A stretch of 36,104 nt of DNA from NCBI RefSeq assembly GCF_024129735.1, contig NZ_JAMXXK010000035.1:1-36104 (forward strand), in the 5' to 3' direction. Numbering within the stretch: the stretch's first letter is position 1; every line of letters begins with the position of its first letter. Below the pieces are notes generated by a model. That model was not told the DNA's origin, did not search any database, and saw nothing but the letters and a program-made list of their open reading frames with translations. Below are positions 1-7,395 of the stretch, one piece after another. This stretch comes from Acinetobacter lwoffii (lineage in GTDB: Bacteria; Pseudomonadota; Gammaproteobacteria; Pseudomonadales; Moraxellaceae). Position numbers and translations under genes: made by a program.

Positions 1-31
1 CCTGGTCGTTAAAGTGTTTGTTTGCACTCAT
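1..31 (-). CDS. 5' end of an unidentified leftward gene (partial)
   Basis: An ATG on the minus strand (complement of 29-31) opens a frame reading MSANKHFNDQ that runs off the left edge. Only ten codons are visible, so the product cannot be named. No strong ribosome binding site is visible ahead of it, and the call rests on an open frame placed after an AT-rich, promoter-like stretch (32-75). It could be a chance ATG. Confidence 0.35.
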   Translation of the reverse strand, partial: MSANKHFNDQ

Positions 32-75
32 ATTTTAACTGTTAGGACTCAGGTTTTTTTATTTAAAGCAAACTA

Positions 76-130
76 TGGGACAGCAGTGGGGGAATTCCTC
101 CCTTTTTTAAAGAGAGGTTAGGAGGGATTT
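76..130 (-). repeat. Short intergenic repeat, copy A
   Basis: This stretch of about 55 bp begins TGGGACAGCAGTGGGGGAAT, continues with a CCTCCC / GGAGGG imperfect dyad, and directly abuts the stop codon of the AraC gene at 131. A close relative lies at 35976-36027 in the opposite orientation. The two share TGGGACAGCA, GGGGAATTCC, TTAAAGAG and a GGAG-GATT end. It looks like a small dispersed palindromic repeat, similar in style to REP or MITE-type elements. Confidence 0.7.
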
Positions 131-1138
131 TTAACGCTGCTTCCGCTTCCGATATTCCACTGGCGTTTCATTGGTCCAGCGTTTAAAGGCACGATAGAAG
201 GTACTTGGCTCGGAAAAACCGGTCAGATAGACAATCCGCTCGACGCTCTCATTGGTACTCGCCAGCAAACGCTTGGCCAGACGACAGCGATAATCCGAGA
301 GAATCTGCTGAAAGCTGGTATGTGCCTCACTCAGTTGTGTTCTCAAACGGCGTGGCGTGATGTTCAGCTGGGCTGCCACAGTTTCTAGCGTGGTTTCGCC
401 ACTCTCCAAAGTAGAGCCGATTGCACGACGTACTTCACCGACCAGATCATATCTTGCCAGTTCCTGTAGCTTTTCAATGGCCAGTTGCTCATGCAGCTGC
501 AACAGCTCAGGTTCAGCCTGCCACAGCGGATATTCCAGGATAGTCGGATCGAAATACAAACGGGTTTCTTTCTGACCTAGACTGACCGGACACTCATAAA
601 CCCGGAAGTATTCATCATCAGGTGCCCCTTTATAAAAATTAAAATCGATATAAATCGGCTCAAAACGCCCTTCGGTAATAAATTTAAAGAAACGCAGTAC
701 ACCTGACATGGCACATTCAGTAAAATGACGATTGACCAGACTCTCAGCAAAAGGCTGTTCACCATTGGTTAAATAGCAGCGATCATCTTCAATCACTAAT
801 TTGGCAGCAAAGGCATCGCTAATCAGTCGCTGATAAGCCAAAGCACGTTTCAGTCCCTCACCAAAATTTTCAGATGAAACAAACAGGTGTTCAATGACCT
901 GACCACGATAAAGTGGCAGGTGCTCACCCAGATGCAATCCAATGTCCGGGTCCTTGCTGACTTCCTCTGCCGCCACCCAAAAGGCATATTGGGCACTCAG
1001 CGGGGTACGGTCATTGGCTTCCACCTGATTTAAAGCCACTCCTGCTTTGGTCAAAAGTTCTTCTGTTGGCAACCCCGCACGACGAATCGCCTGATAGCCT
1101 AAACGCAATACGACTGATGCATCCGTTAGCTGACTCAC
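131..1138 (-). CDS. AraC-family transcriptional regulator
   Basis: A 335-residue DNA-binding regulator. The first ~200 residues resemble the Arabinose_bd-type (PF12625-like) ligand/dimerisation domain found in OruR- and MmsR-type regulators. The last ~100 residues carry two helix-turn-helix units of the AraC type: the first near 'LETVAAQLNITPRRLRTQL', the second in the C-terminal signature 'IVYLTGFSEPSTFYRAFKRW' before a basic RKRKQR tail. The start is GTG (complement of 1136-1138), with a good AAGGAAGG ribosome site seven bases upstream. It stands alone. A gene beginning at 31 reads the same way and could be its target, but that is inference. The effector is unknown. Confidence 0.9.
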   Translation of the reverse strand: MSQLTDASVVLRLGYQAIRRAGLPTEELLTKAGVALNQVEANDRTPLSAQYAFWVAAEEVSKDPDIGLHLGEHLPLYRGQVIEHLFVSSENFGEGLKRALAYQRLISDAFAAKLVIEDDRCYLTNGEQPFAESLVNRHFTECAMSGVLRFFKFITEGRFEPIYIDFNFYKGAPDDEYFRVYECPVSLGQKETRLYFDPTILEYPLWQAEPELLQLHEQLAIEKLQELARYDLVGEVRRAIGSTLESGETTLETVAAQLNITPRRLRTQLSEAHTSFQQILSDYRCRLAKRLLASTNESVERIVYLTGFSEPSTFYRAFKRWTNETPVEYRKRKQR

Positions 1139-1306
1139 TCAAAAGCCTTCCTTGTATGTACTTCATTTATACTTAAAAAGATTAATTTTAGATTAACTGT
1201 GATTGACCAAACTGACAACAGAAACAGGTGTCTTTTTAGTTAAAAAAATTATCGTGACAGTTCGCCTATTTTACTGGCAGATGATCAGTCTAACGCCCGT
1301 TTCGTC

Positions 1307-1335
1307 TTGTATTTTGCAAAAAAATTGACTATAAT
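1307..1335 (+). promoter_or_regulatory. Sigma70-type promoter of infA
   Basis: A TTGTAT -35 box (1307-1312) and a perfect TATAAT -10 box (1330-1335) are separated by 17 bp, placing the start of transcription about 25-30 bp before the infA ATG at 1370. This was seen directly and the spacing was counted. Confidence 0.75.
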
Positions 1336-1369
1336 TTGCGCCTTTCCAATTTATTCATTCAGGTAGGCT

Positions 1370-1591
1370 ATGGCCAATAAAGAGGAACTCATCGAGTTCG
1401 AAGGCGTTGTCACCGAGACGCTTCCTAATACTATGTTCCGTGTACGTTTAGAGAACGGTCACGAAGTGATTGCCCACATCTCTGGTAAAATGCGTAAACA
1501 CTATATCCGTATTTTAACTGGCGACAGTGTGAAGGTTGAAATGACACCTTATGATTTGACTAAAGGTCGTATCACATATCGTGCACGCTAA
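1370..1591 (+). CDS. infA: Translation initiation factor IF-1
   Basis: A 73-residue S1/OB-fold protein that sits in the ribosomal A site during 30S initiation complex assembly. The length matches the family (72 in E. coli). The sequence has the hallmark '[20 protein letters not shown]' start, a '[17 protein letters not shown]' core and the '[11 protein letters not shown]' end. It has its own strong promoter (1307-1335) and an intrinsic terminator (1606-1630), so it is a single-gene transcription unit. The ribosome site is an AGGTAGG run just ahead of the ATG. Identification is secure. Confidence 0.99.
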   Translation: MANKEELIEFEGVVTETLPNTMFRVRLENGHEVIAHISGKMRKHYIRILTGDSVKVEMTPYDLTKGRITYRAR

Positions 1592-1605
1592 GTTTTAGCG
1601 CAAGC

Positions 1606-1630
1606 AAAAGCCACTTTTAGTGGCTTTTTT
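1606..1630 (+). terminator. Intrinsic terminator after infA
   Basis: A 10-bp stem, AAAAGCCACT / AGTGGCTTTT, with a three-base loop is followed by a T-run. It begins 14 bases after the infA stop. Confidence 0.9.
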
Positions 1631-1725
1631 ATTACTTGAATTATTTATCAATCAATAAAATAATTTGACACAGCCTTATAAATTCACGACTATTCATTGA
1701 ATTAAAAATAACATGTATAAAAACA

Positions 1726-2106
1726 ATGAATATGAAATGCTTATCCCTACTTTCCAGCTTGTTTCTCGTTGCATGCGCTATCGGCGGCAATCAGCATCTG
1801 CATCAGTCTCTACAACCTTATGTAGGTCAAACTGCCGCACAGGTTCGTAGCCAGCTTGATCTTCGTGCCATTGGATTCAAGACCTCCCAGCAACCGATTC
1901 AAACCACAGAATTTCTCAGCTACACTATTTTTCGGGATATGAATATTCCAATGGGAACGCCGAATATTAGTCAGAGCATTCCGATCGGCGCACCAATGCC
2001 GATGCCCTCAAATGGTGGTTATAACATTGAGATGAAATGCCAAATCTGGTTTGACTTGAAAGATGAAATTGTTCAGGCGATTCGCTTTACCGGTAGAGCT
2101 TGCTGA
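1726..2106 (+). CDS. Small lipoprotein, paralogue of the next gene
   Basis: A 126-residue predicted lipoprotein of unknown function. The N-terminus is a short hydrophobic signal ending in the lipobox LVAC (Cys17), so the mature protein should be lipid-anchored in the envelope. The body has a 'YVGQTAAQVRSQLDLRAIGF' segment, a proline/methionine-rich middle, and ends 'CQIWFDLKDEIVQAIRFTGR-AC'. The same landmarks recur in the neighbouring protein at 2251-2646 (GQ..., LDL..G, LSY, GGY, C-I-F-LKD-I, TGR-C), so the two arose by tandem duplication. A second ATG at 1732 is an equally possible start; neither has a clear ribosome site. The conserved Cys near residue 109 and the last-residue Cys may form a disulfide (inference). 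Confidence 0.85.
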   Translation: MNMKCLSLLSSLFLVACAIGGNQHLHQSLQPYVGQTAAQVRSQLDLRAIGFKTSQQPIQTTEFLSYTIFRDMNIPMGTPNISQSIPIGAPMPMPSNGGYNIEMKCQIWFDLKDEIVQAIRFTGRAC

Positions 2107-2250
2107 GCTGTACTCATCCAGTTCAAAGCCTGTATCGGATTAAATCAGGGATCAACCTCACCACGCTAAACTTCTACCGTGTATCAAATCACAACAGTAT
2201 TTTTGCATGGAATGCGCTTACACTCATTTTATTTGGTGTGAGGACAACTC

Positions 2251-2646
2251 ATGAAGTTCACACTGATTTTAGCATGCTGCACAGCCTTGGGTTTGCTTAG
2301 TGCATGCAGCACCACCTCCTCAACGACTGCACAGCGTGATGCCTATTTACAACAGTTCATTGGACAAAGCAGCCAGCTGATCGATCAAACTCTGGATCTG
2401 AAACGTTTAGGTTATCAGCAGGTCAGTGGGCCTGAACGCAGCGCCAAGCAATTAAGCTATGTGGTACAGCGCCCTGTTGCAATTCCTTTGCCTGTAGCAC
2501 AGTTTCCGGCAGCAGGCGGTGCTGTACCTATTCCGGTTCCTGTGAGTCCTTCAGGTGGCTATGACGTCAATCTGCAATGTAAGATCACCTTCTTACTCAA
2601 AGATAATATTGCAACCGCAGTTCGTACTACAGGTCGAACCTGTTAA
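2251..2646 (+). CDS. Small lipoprotein, paralogue of the preceding gene
   Basis: A 131-residue predicted lipoprotein with signal 'MKFTLILACCTALGLLSAC' and lipobox LSAC (Cys19). It shares its domain with the gene at 1726-2106: 'FIGQSSQLIDQTLDLKRLGY', LSY, a proline/valine-rich stretch with alternating VPIPVP, a GGY motif, and the ending C-K-I-TF-LLKD-...-TGR-TC. The two conserved cysteines of the paralogue are kept. A good GAGG ribosome site lies seven bases before the ATG. It is separated from its paralogue by 144 bp and followed by a strong terminator at 2675-2705. Function is not known; an envelope role is inferred only from the lipobox. Confidence 0.88.
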   Translation: MKFTLILACCTALGLLSACSTTSSTTAQRDAYLQQFIGQSSQLIDQTLDLKRLGYQQVSGPERSAKQLSYVVQRPVAIPLPVAQFPAAGGAVPIPVPVSPSGGYDVNLQCKITFLLKDNIATAVRTTGRTC

Positions 2647-2674
2647 GCCGTTTAAGCTTTGAAATTTCTATCAT

Positions 2675-2705
2675 AAAAAAACGCAGCTCAAGGCTGCGTT
2701 TTTTT
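2675..2705. terminator. Bidirectional terminator between lipoprotein gene and leuB
   Basis: A perfect 13-bp stem (AAAAAAACGCAGC / GCTGCGTTTTTTT) with a five-base loop is flanked by A and T runs on both sides. It serves both convergent genes. Confidence 0.93.
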
Positions 2706-2719
2706 GAATCGAAACAGGC

Positions 2720-3799
2720 TTAGTTCAATGCAGCAACGACTGCTTGACCCATTTCAACCGTACCGACTTTTTGCATGCCTTCAGACATGATATCCGCCGT
2801 ACGCAAGCCTTGATCCAAGACCTGACCTACTGCATCTTCAATCGCTTTAGCAGCGGCTTCTTCACGGAAGGTATAACGCAGCATCATCGCCACCGAAAGA
2901 ATCGTTGCCAATGGATTTGCCAGGTTTTGACCCGCGATATCTGGTGCAGAACCATGACAAGGCTCATACATGCCTTTGCCATTTTCATCCAGAGATGCCG
3001 ATGGCAACATGCCGATTGAACCGGTCAACATCGCAGCTTCATCAGACAGGATGTCACCGAACAGGTTAGAGGTGACAATCACGTCAAACTGCTTCGGTGC
3101 ACGTACCAGCTGCATCGCAGCATTGTCGACATACATGTGCGATAAATTAATTTCAGGATATTCGGCATCTTTCAGCGCAGTCACTGTCTGTTTCCACAGC
3201 TCAGTCACTTCAAGCACATTGGCTTTATCCACTGAACATACTTTACCACCGCGCAAGTTGGCCATTTCAAAAGCGACTTTAGCGATACGCTTGATTTCAG
3301 ACTCTGAGTAAACGTCAGTGTTGTAGCCTTGCTTCTCGCCATTTTCCAGTTCACGGATACCACGTGGCTGACCGAAGTAAATACCACCCGTTAACTCACG
3401 CACAATCAGAATATCCAGACCTGCTACGATTTCAGGCTTCAAACTTGAAGCATCAGCCAGTTGCGGATAAAGAATGGCTGGACGCAAGTTAGCAAACAGA
3501 TTCAGTTCGCTACGCAATTTCAATAAACCACGTTCCGGACGGATTGAACGCTCAATCGTGTCCCATTTTGGACCGCCCACGGCACCGAGTAAAATCGCAT
3601 CGGCTTTTTTAGCCTGTTCAGAAGTCACGTCTGGATACGGTGAACCGTGCGCATCAATGGCTGCACCACCGAGTAAACCCTGTTCCCATGTCAAATCGAG
3701 ATTAAATTTTTCATTTACACGAGTCAGCACCTGCTCTGCCGCTTTGACAATTTCAGGACCGATACCGTCACCAGCTAAAATCAAAATTTGTTTAGACAT
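2720..3799 (-). CDS. leuB: 3-isopropylmalate dehydrogenase
   Basis: A 359-residue cytosolic NAD-dependent enzyme that oxidises and decarboxylates 3-isopropylmalate to 2-oxoisocaproate in leucine synthesis. It begins '[14 protein letters not shown]', has the ERGLLKLR substrate-binding arginine region, the '[12 protein letters not shown]' Lys/Asp region, and the family signature '[20 protein letters not shown]' followed by '[18 protein letters not shown]'. Length is normal. The ATG has a GGAAAA site upstream. It lies downstream of leuC and leuD in the same direction but is separated from leuD by a lipoprotein gene, so it may be co-transcribed or have its own promoter. It ends at the bidirectional terminator 2675-2705. 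Confidence 0.98.
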   Translation of the reverse strand: MSKQILILAGDGIGPEIVKAAEQVLTRVNEKFNLDLTWEQGLLGGAAIDAHGSPYPDVTSEQAKKADAILLGAVGGPKWDTIERSIRPERGLLKLRSELNLFANLRPAILYPQLADASSLKPEIVAGLDILIVRELTGGIYFGQPRGIRELENGEKQGYNTDVYSESEIKRIAKVAFEMANLRGGKVCSVDKANVLEVTELWKQTVTALKDAEYPEINLSHMYVDNAAMQLVRAPKQFDVIVTSNLFGDILSDEAAMLTGSIGMLPSASLDENGKGMYEPCHGSAPDIAGQNLANPLATILSVAMMLRYTFREEAAAKAIEDAVGQVLDQGLRTADIMSEGMQKVGTVEMGQAVVAALN

Positions 3800-3841
3800 G
3801 AGATTTTCCGTTTAAAACGTCAGATTCAGACCTGACAGAGG

Positions 3842-4405
3842 TTAAATTTTCTTTTCTACAAACTCTGCAATCCCGGTGACTGCATTATAGGGTTTGCAAA
3901 AACGACGAATGGTTTTTTGCTCTTGTACCAGATCTACGCAAAGCGGATCCGGCGCCGAAGAATTTAATAAACTGCTGCTACGCGCACTACGGTCACGAAA
4001 CATTTTTAAGCTATAGCGGTTATTGGCCTGAAAACGATGGAATACATGTAAAGTTTCCGCTTTATCCTTACTGATCGGATAAAAACGCACGACCAGTTCA
4101 TGCTGTCCTGCCGGCACAGATAAATAAATCGGATTGGCCTGATTTAAATTTTTAGCCTGCAAACGTACCAGTTTCTGTTTCAGCGCTTCACCACTAATGC
4201 GGCCATTGTCGGCGTTGACAATGATGGTCTGATTGAAGCGTTCGAACTGGCAATCTGGCGTCCCTGTACAGTAAATCAGGGCATTGCTTTTGCTCTCAGT
4301 ACTTTCTTTGGCATGTTTGAGTTTCATCGTGTCGATGCTTTGACATGCAGTCAACAGCACCGATACTGCACTTAAAGCAAGCAACTGTTTCCAATAATTC
4401 GCCAT
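3842..4405 (-). CDS. Lipoprotein of unknown function in the leu cluster
   Basis: A predicted lipoprotein of 187 residues from the ATG at 4405 (a TTG six codons earlier, at 4423, is possible but less likely). The signal 'MANYWKQLLALSAVSVLLTAC' ends in the lipobox LTAC. The mature part contains a 'YCTGTPDCQFERF' region with two cysteines, a predicted beta-rich 'YLSVPAGQHELVVRFYPIS' stretch and a paired-cysteine C-terminus ('LCVDL...RRFCKPYN'). I do not recognise a named family. It sits between leuD and leuB with 42 bp to leuB and 87 bp to leuD, so it may be carried on the leu transcript. Nothing in the protein suggests a role in leucine synthesis. Confidence 0.85.
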   Translation of the reverse strand: MANYWKQLLALSAVSVLLTACQSIDTMKLKHAKESTESKSNALIYCTGTPDCQFERFNQTIIVNADNGRISGEALKQKLVRLQAKNLNQANPIYLSVPAGQHELVVRFYPISKDKAETLHVFHRFQANNRYSLKMFRDRSARSSSLLNSSAPDPLCVDLVQEQKTIRRFCKPYNAVTGIAEFVEKKI

Positions 4406-4492
4406 AATGTCTGTCTTACCCAATCAAAAAACTCAATAATCTTCCGATATTAGCAAGGGCATCGCAGTCATGCCATGACAATTTTTACTGAT

Positions 4493-5143
4493 TTATCCAT
4501 GAATTTCGGCAAATACCCAAGGACGCGATTGTTTGGTTTTTTCTTCATAGGCACGAATATCATCCGCCACCTGCAAAGTTAAGCCAATATCATCCAGACC
4601 ATTTAACAGGCAATGCTTGCGAAATGGATCGACTTCGAACTTAAAGCTTTCACCTGTAGGGGTGCGAACTTCTTGTGCCTGCAAGTCAATGGTCAGTTGA
4701 TAGCCTTCATCTGCCGCACATTCCTTAAATAACTGCTCAACAATATCTTCAGCCAAAATCACGGGCAACATACCGTTTTTAAAACAGTTATTAAAGAAAA
4801 TATCCGCAAAGCTTGGCGCAATTACGGTACGGAAACCGTATTCACTCAAGGCCCACGGTGCATGTTCACGACTAGAACCACAACCAAAATTGGCACGTGA
4901 AATTAAAATAGATGCGCCCTGATAACGTGGCTGGTTCAAGACAAAGTCCGGATTGATCGGACGAACTGAATTGTCCTGACCTGGATAACCTTCATCCAAG
5001 TAACGTAATTCATCAAACAAATTGTCACCGAAACCAGTACGTTTGATCGATTTCAAGAACTGTTTTGGAATAATTAAATCTGTATCGACATTGGCACGAT
5101 CTAAGGGTGCAACGATACCTTGTTCAACGGTATAAGCTTTCAT
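4493..5143 (-). CDS. leuD: 3-isopropylmalate dehydratase, small subunit
   Basis: A 216-residue swivel subunit that pairs with LeuC to isomerise 2-isopropylmalate to 3-isopropylmalate. It shows '[13 protein letters not shown]', '[20 protein letters not shown]' and '[17 protein letters not shown]', the standard LeuD landmarks. The frame stays open upstream to 5185, but the start is placed at the ATG complementary to 5141-5143. That start matches the family N-terminus (MKAYTVEQG) and is preceded by GGGA at proper spacing. It is separated from leuC by a repeat element (5164-5270) that lies inside the operon. Confidence 0.97.
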   Translation of the reverse strand: MKAYTVEQGIVAPLDRANVDTDLIIPKQFLKSIKRTGFGDNLFDELRYLDEGYPGQDNSVRPINPDFVLNQPRYQGASILISRANFGCGSSREHAPWALSEYGFRTVIAPSFADIFFNNCFKNGMLPVILAEDIVEQLFKECAADEGYQLTIDLQAQEVRTPTGESFKFEVDPFRKHCLLNGLDDIGLTLQVADDIRAYEEKTKQSRPWVFAEIHG

Positions 5144-5163
5144 ATTTATTTCCCAATGAATTC

Positions 5164-5270
5164 GTAACCTCTCCCTACCCCTCACTTGTGCTTCGTTTTA
5201 AAGCAGTGCTTCAAAACTCACTCAGGAGAGGGAACTCCTTCTCCCTCTGGGAGAAGGTCGGGATGAGGGC
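5164..5270 (-). repeat. Intergenic repeat, copy C, between leuC and leuD
   Basis: This element of roughly 107 bp is rich in CTCTCC/GGAGAG blocks with internal dyads (CTTCTCCC..GGGAGAAG; TTTTAAAGCAGTGCTTCAAAA). A diverged copy in the opposite orientation is at 35757-35965. Shared stretches include CCTCTCCCTA, TTAAAGCAGTGCTT and TCAGGAGAGGGAAC. It fills almost the whole leuC-leuD gap, so it must be transcribed with the operon and would fold in the mRNA. Confidence 0.75.
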
Positions 5271-5275
5271 TTAAA

Positions 5276-6709
5276 CTAGAATGAACGGACATCAACAAAA
5301 TGACCTGCAATCGCAGCAGCGGCTGCCATGGCTGGACTCACCAGATGAGTACGACCGCCATTGCCCTGACGACCTTCAAAGTTACGATTCGAAGTCGAGG
5401 CACAGTGCTCGCCCGGTTGCAACTTGTCTGCATTCATTGCCAGGCACATTGAACAGCCAGGTTCACGCCATTCGAAGCCTGCCTCTACAAATACCTTGTC
5501 CAAGCCTTCCGCTTCTGCCTGAGCTTTGACCAGACCAGAACCCGGAACCACCATCGCCTGTTTGATTGAAGATGCGACTTTGCGACCTTTGATCACTTCG
5601 GCTGCAGCACGGATATCTTCAATACGCGAATTGGTGCACGAACCGATAAAGACACGATCCAGCTGAATCTCAGCCAAGGCCTGACCGGCATTTAAGCCCA
5701 TATATTGATAAGCACGGTTCCAGTCATTGCGTTGTACATCGTCTTTGGCTTGTTCTAAAGTCGGTACTGCTTGAGACACTGGAATCACCATCTCAGGAGA
5801 AGTTCCCCAAGACACTTGTGGCTCAATTTCTTCACCTTGCAACACGACAACCGTATCAAAGTATGCGTCATCATCTGAATGTAAAGTATTCCAGTAAGCA
5901 ACAGCCTGATCCCACTGTTCTGCAGTCGGCGCATAAGGACGGCCTTTAACATACTCGATAGTTTTGTCATCGACAGCGACCATACCCACGCGTGCACCGG
6001 CTTCGATCGCCATGTTACACACAGTCATACGACCTTCGATAGACATGTCACGGAAGACCTGACCACCGAACTCAATCGCGTGACCAGTACCGCCTGCGGT
6101 ACCGATCTTGCCAATAATGGCCAAGACCACATCTTTCGGTGTTACGCCCTGACCTAATTTGCCATCGACGCGTACCAACATGTTTTTCATCTTCTTTTGA
6201 ACCAGGCATTGGGTCGCCAATACATGTTCAACTTCGGATGTCCCGATACCATGCGCCAAACAGCCAAAAGCACCATGTGTTGCCGTATGCGAATCACCAC
6301 ATACCACGGTCATGCCCGGTAAGGTCAAGCCCTGCTCCGGTCCGACCACATGCGCGATGCCCTGACGGATATCGTTAATATCAAATTCAACAATATTAAA
6401 AGTCTTGCAGTTATCATCCAAGGTTTGCACCTGGATGCGCGAAGTTTCATCTTCAATTCCGGCAACGCCCTGCTCACGCTCTTTTTTTGAGGTCGGTACG
6501 TTATGATCCGGTGTGGCAATGTTGGCACTTAAACGCCATGGCTTACGCCCGGCCAATTGCAAACCTTCAAAGGCCTGTGGAGAAGTCACTTCATGTAATA
6601 AGTGACGGTCGATGTACAGTAAGGCAGAACCATCATCACGTTGCGTTACTAAATGGTCGTCCCACAATTTATCATATAATGTTTTTGCTGTTTGGGTTGC
6701 GCCTGCCAT
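5276..6709 (-). CDS. leuC: 3-isopropylmalate dehydratase, large subunit
   Basis: A 477-residue aconitase-family [4Fe-4S] enzyme subunit; with LeuD it isomerises 2- to 3-isopropylmalate. It has '[23 protein letters not shown]' (split here only for description), '[17 protein letters not shown]' with the first cluster cysteine, and the C-S-M-C pair in '[11 protein letters not shown]'. The frame is open up to 6769, but the ATG at 6709 ([16 protein letters not shown]) fits the family and has GGAG eight bases upstream. Further upstream (6773-6873) lie repeated candidate regulator-binding sequences facing the LysR gene beyond the DUF2061 gene. Confidence 0.98.
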   Translation of the reverse strand: MAGATQTAKTLYDKLWDDHLVTQRDDGSALLYIDRHLLHEVTSPQAFEGLQLAGRKPWRLSANIATPDHNVPTSKKEREQGVAGIEDETSRIQVQTLDDNCKTFNIVEFDINDIRQGIAHVVGPEQGLTLPGMTVVCGDSHTATHGAFGCLAHGIGTSEVEHVLATQCLVQKKMKNMLVRVDGKLGQGVTPKDVVLAIIGKIGTAGGTGHAIEFGGQVFRDMSIEGRMTVCNMAIEAGARVGMVAVDDKTIEYVKGRPYAPTAEQWDQAVAYWNTLHSDDDAYFDTVVVLQGEEIEPQVSWGTSPEMVIPVSQAVPTLEQAKDDVQRNDWNRAYQYMGLNAGQALAEIQLDRVFIGSCTNSRIEDIRAAAEVIKGRKVASSIKQAMVVPGSGLVKAQAEAEGLDKVFVEAGFEWREPGCSMCLAMNADKLQPGEHCASTSNRNFEGRQGNGGRTHLVSPAMAAAAAIAGHFVDVRSF

Positions 6710-6752
6710 GTCGATGTACTCCACTGGACTGGGTAAATTCTTTCTCTGATTT

Positions 6753-6880
6753 TGATTATATCGCTGCAATCACATAAATCTAATTTATCATTTTTATCAG
6801 TTAAAAAACTTTTTGGAATCTTTTAAAAGCTGAATCAAATCATGCTTTAGCTATATTGTCATAAATCTAATTTTCCGATT
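6753..6880. promoter_or_regulatory. leuC upstream region with repeated candidate operator
   Basis: The 14-mer CATAAATCTAATTT occurs twice in the same orientation, at 6773-6786 and 6860-6873. The second copy overlaps AATC-N9-GATT (6864-6880), a dyad that fits the LysR-type T-N11-A pattern. A further TGATT-N10-AATCA dyad is at 6753-6772. No leucine-rich leader peptide is visible, so regulator binding is more likely than attenuation (inference). Confidence 0.45.
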
Positions 6881-6914
6881 AAGTTATAAAAAATATTCGC
6901 TTTTACAAATCAAA

Positions 6915-6929
6915 TGAGAATTATTATTA
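6915..6929 (+). promoter_or_regulatory. Candidate Fur box ahead of the DUF2061 gene
   Basis: TGAGAATTATTATTA matches the 7-1-7 Fur consensus (TGATAAT-N-ATTATCA) at 12 of the 14 specified positions. It is 40 bp before the ATG at 6969, in AT-rich DNA where chance matches are easier. Confidence 0.4.
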
Positions 6930-6968
6930 TTTCTTCATCGACAGAGATTATTTTTAAGGAACTTCGAC

Positions 6969-7205
6969 ATGGCACATATTCAACGCTTTGTAGACAACAA
7001 CCAGCGCATGTTCAAAAAGACCTTCAGCTACTACATTATGCACATTACTGTGGCGATGATTGTGGGTTACTTGGTAACCGGCAGTTTGACCATGGCCATT
7101 GCCTTAAGTTTATTAGAGCCAACGGTACAGGCAGTGGCTTTCTTCTTCCATGAAAAAATCTGGGAGCGTAATAACCAACAGCAGAATGAGGACATTACCG
7201 TCTAA
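6969..7205 (+). CDS. DUF2061 small membrane protein
   Basis: A 78-residue inner-membrane protein with two hydrophobic segments (about residues 21-40 and 42-60) and the family's characteristic run 'TFSYYIMHITVAMIVGYLVT' followed by an EPTVQAVAFFFHEKIW-type segment. A good ribosome site (AAGGAAC) precedes the ATG. It has its own terminator (7230-7258), and the candidate Fur box upstream suggests iron control. The molecular function of the family is unknown. It lies between leuC and the LysR gene but shows no link to leucine synthesis. Confidence 0.88.
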   Translation: MAHIQRFVDNNQRMFKKTFSYYIMHITVAMIVGYLVTGSLTMAIALSLLEPTVQAVAFFFHEKIWERNNQQQNEDITV

Positions 7206-7229
7206 ACTCTTCAGTCGAGGTTCCTGATG

Positions 7230-7258
7230 AAAGACTGCCTTTATAGGTGGTCTTTTTT
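7230..7258 (+). terminator. Intrinsic terminator after the DUF2061 gene
   Basis: A ten-pair stem AAAGACTGCC / GGTGGTCTTT (two G-T wobbles) with a six-base loop runs straight into a T-run. It isolates the gene from the LysR gene that follows. Confidence 0.85.
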
Positions 7259-7395
7259 AGTTTTTAAAATGCCAAGGCTTTGAAAATGTATAGTAATTCA
7301 GCACTGCAACATAGATGAGCTAATTTTACTTTGATTTATTCTTAAAATATAACAATAATAGATTTACACATAAAAATTCTTTATAGGTGATTAAG

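Noticed and set aside
2100..2300. 66-codon plus-strand frame between the two lipoprotein genes
   Set aside because: It overlaps both genes in another frame, has no ribosome site and no protein-like character; the 2251 gene has a proper lipobox and ribosome site.
5785..5997. Open frames inside leuC and other enzyme genes on either strand
   Set aside because: They are shadows of well-identified genes with no ribosome sites or recognisable products.
6710..6968. Leucine leader peptide and attenuator ahead of leuC
   Set aside because: No short frame with a run of leucine codons and no terminator/antiterminator pair could be found.
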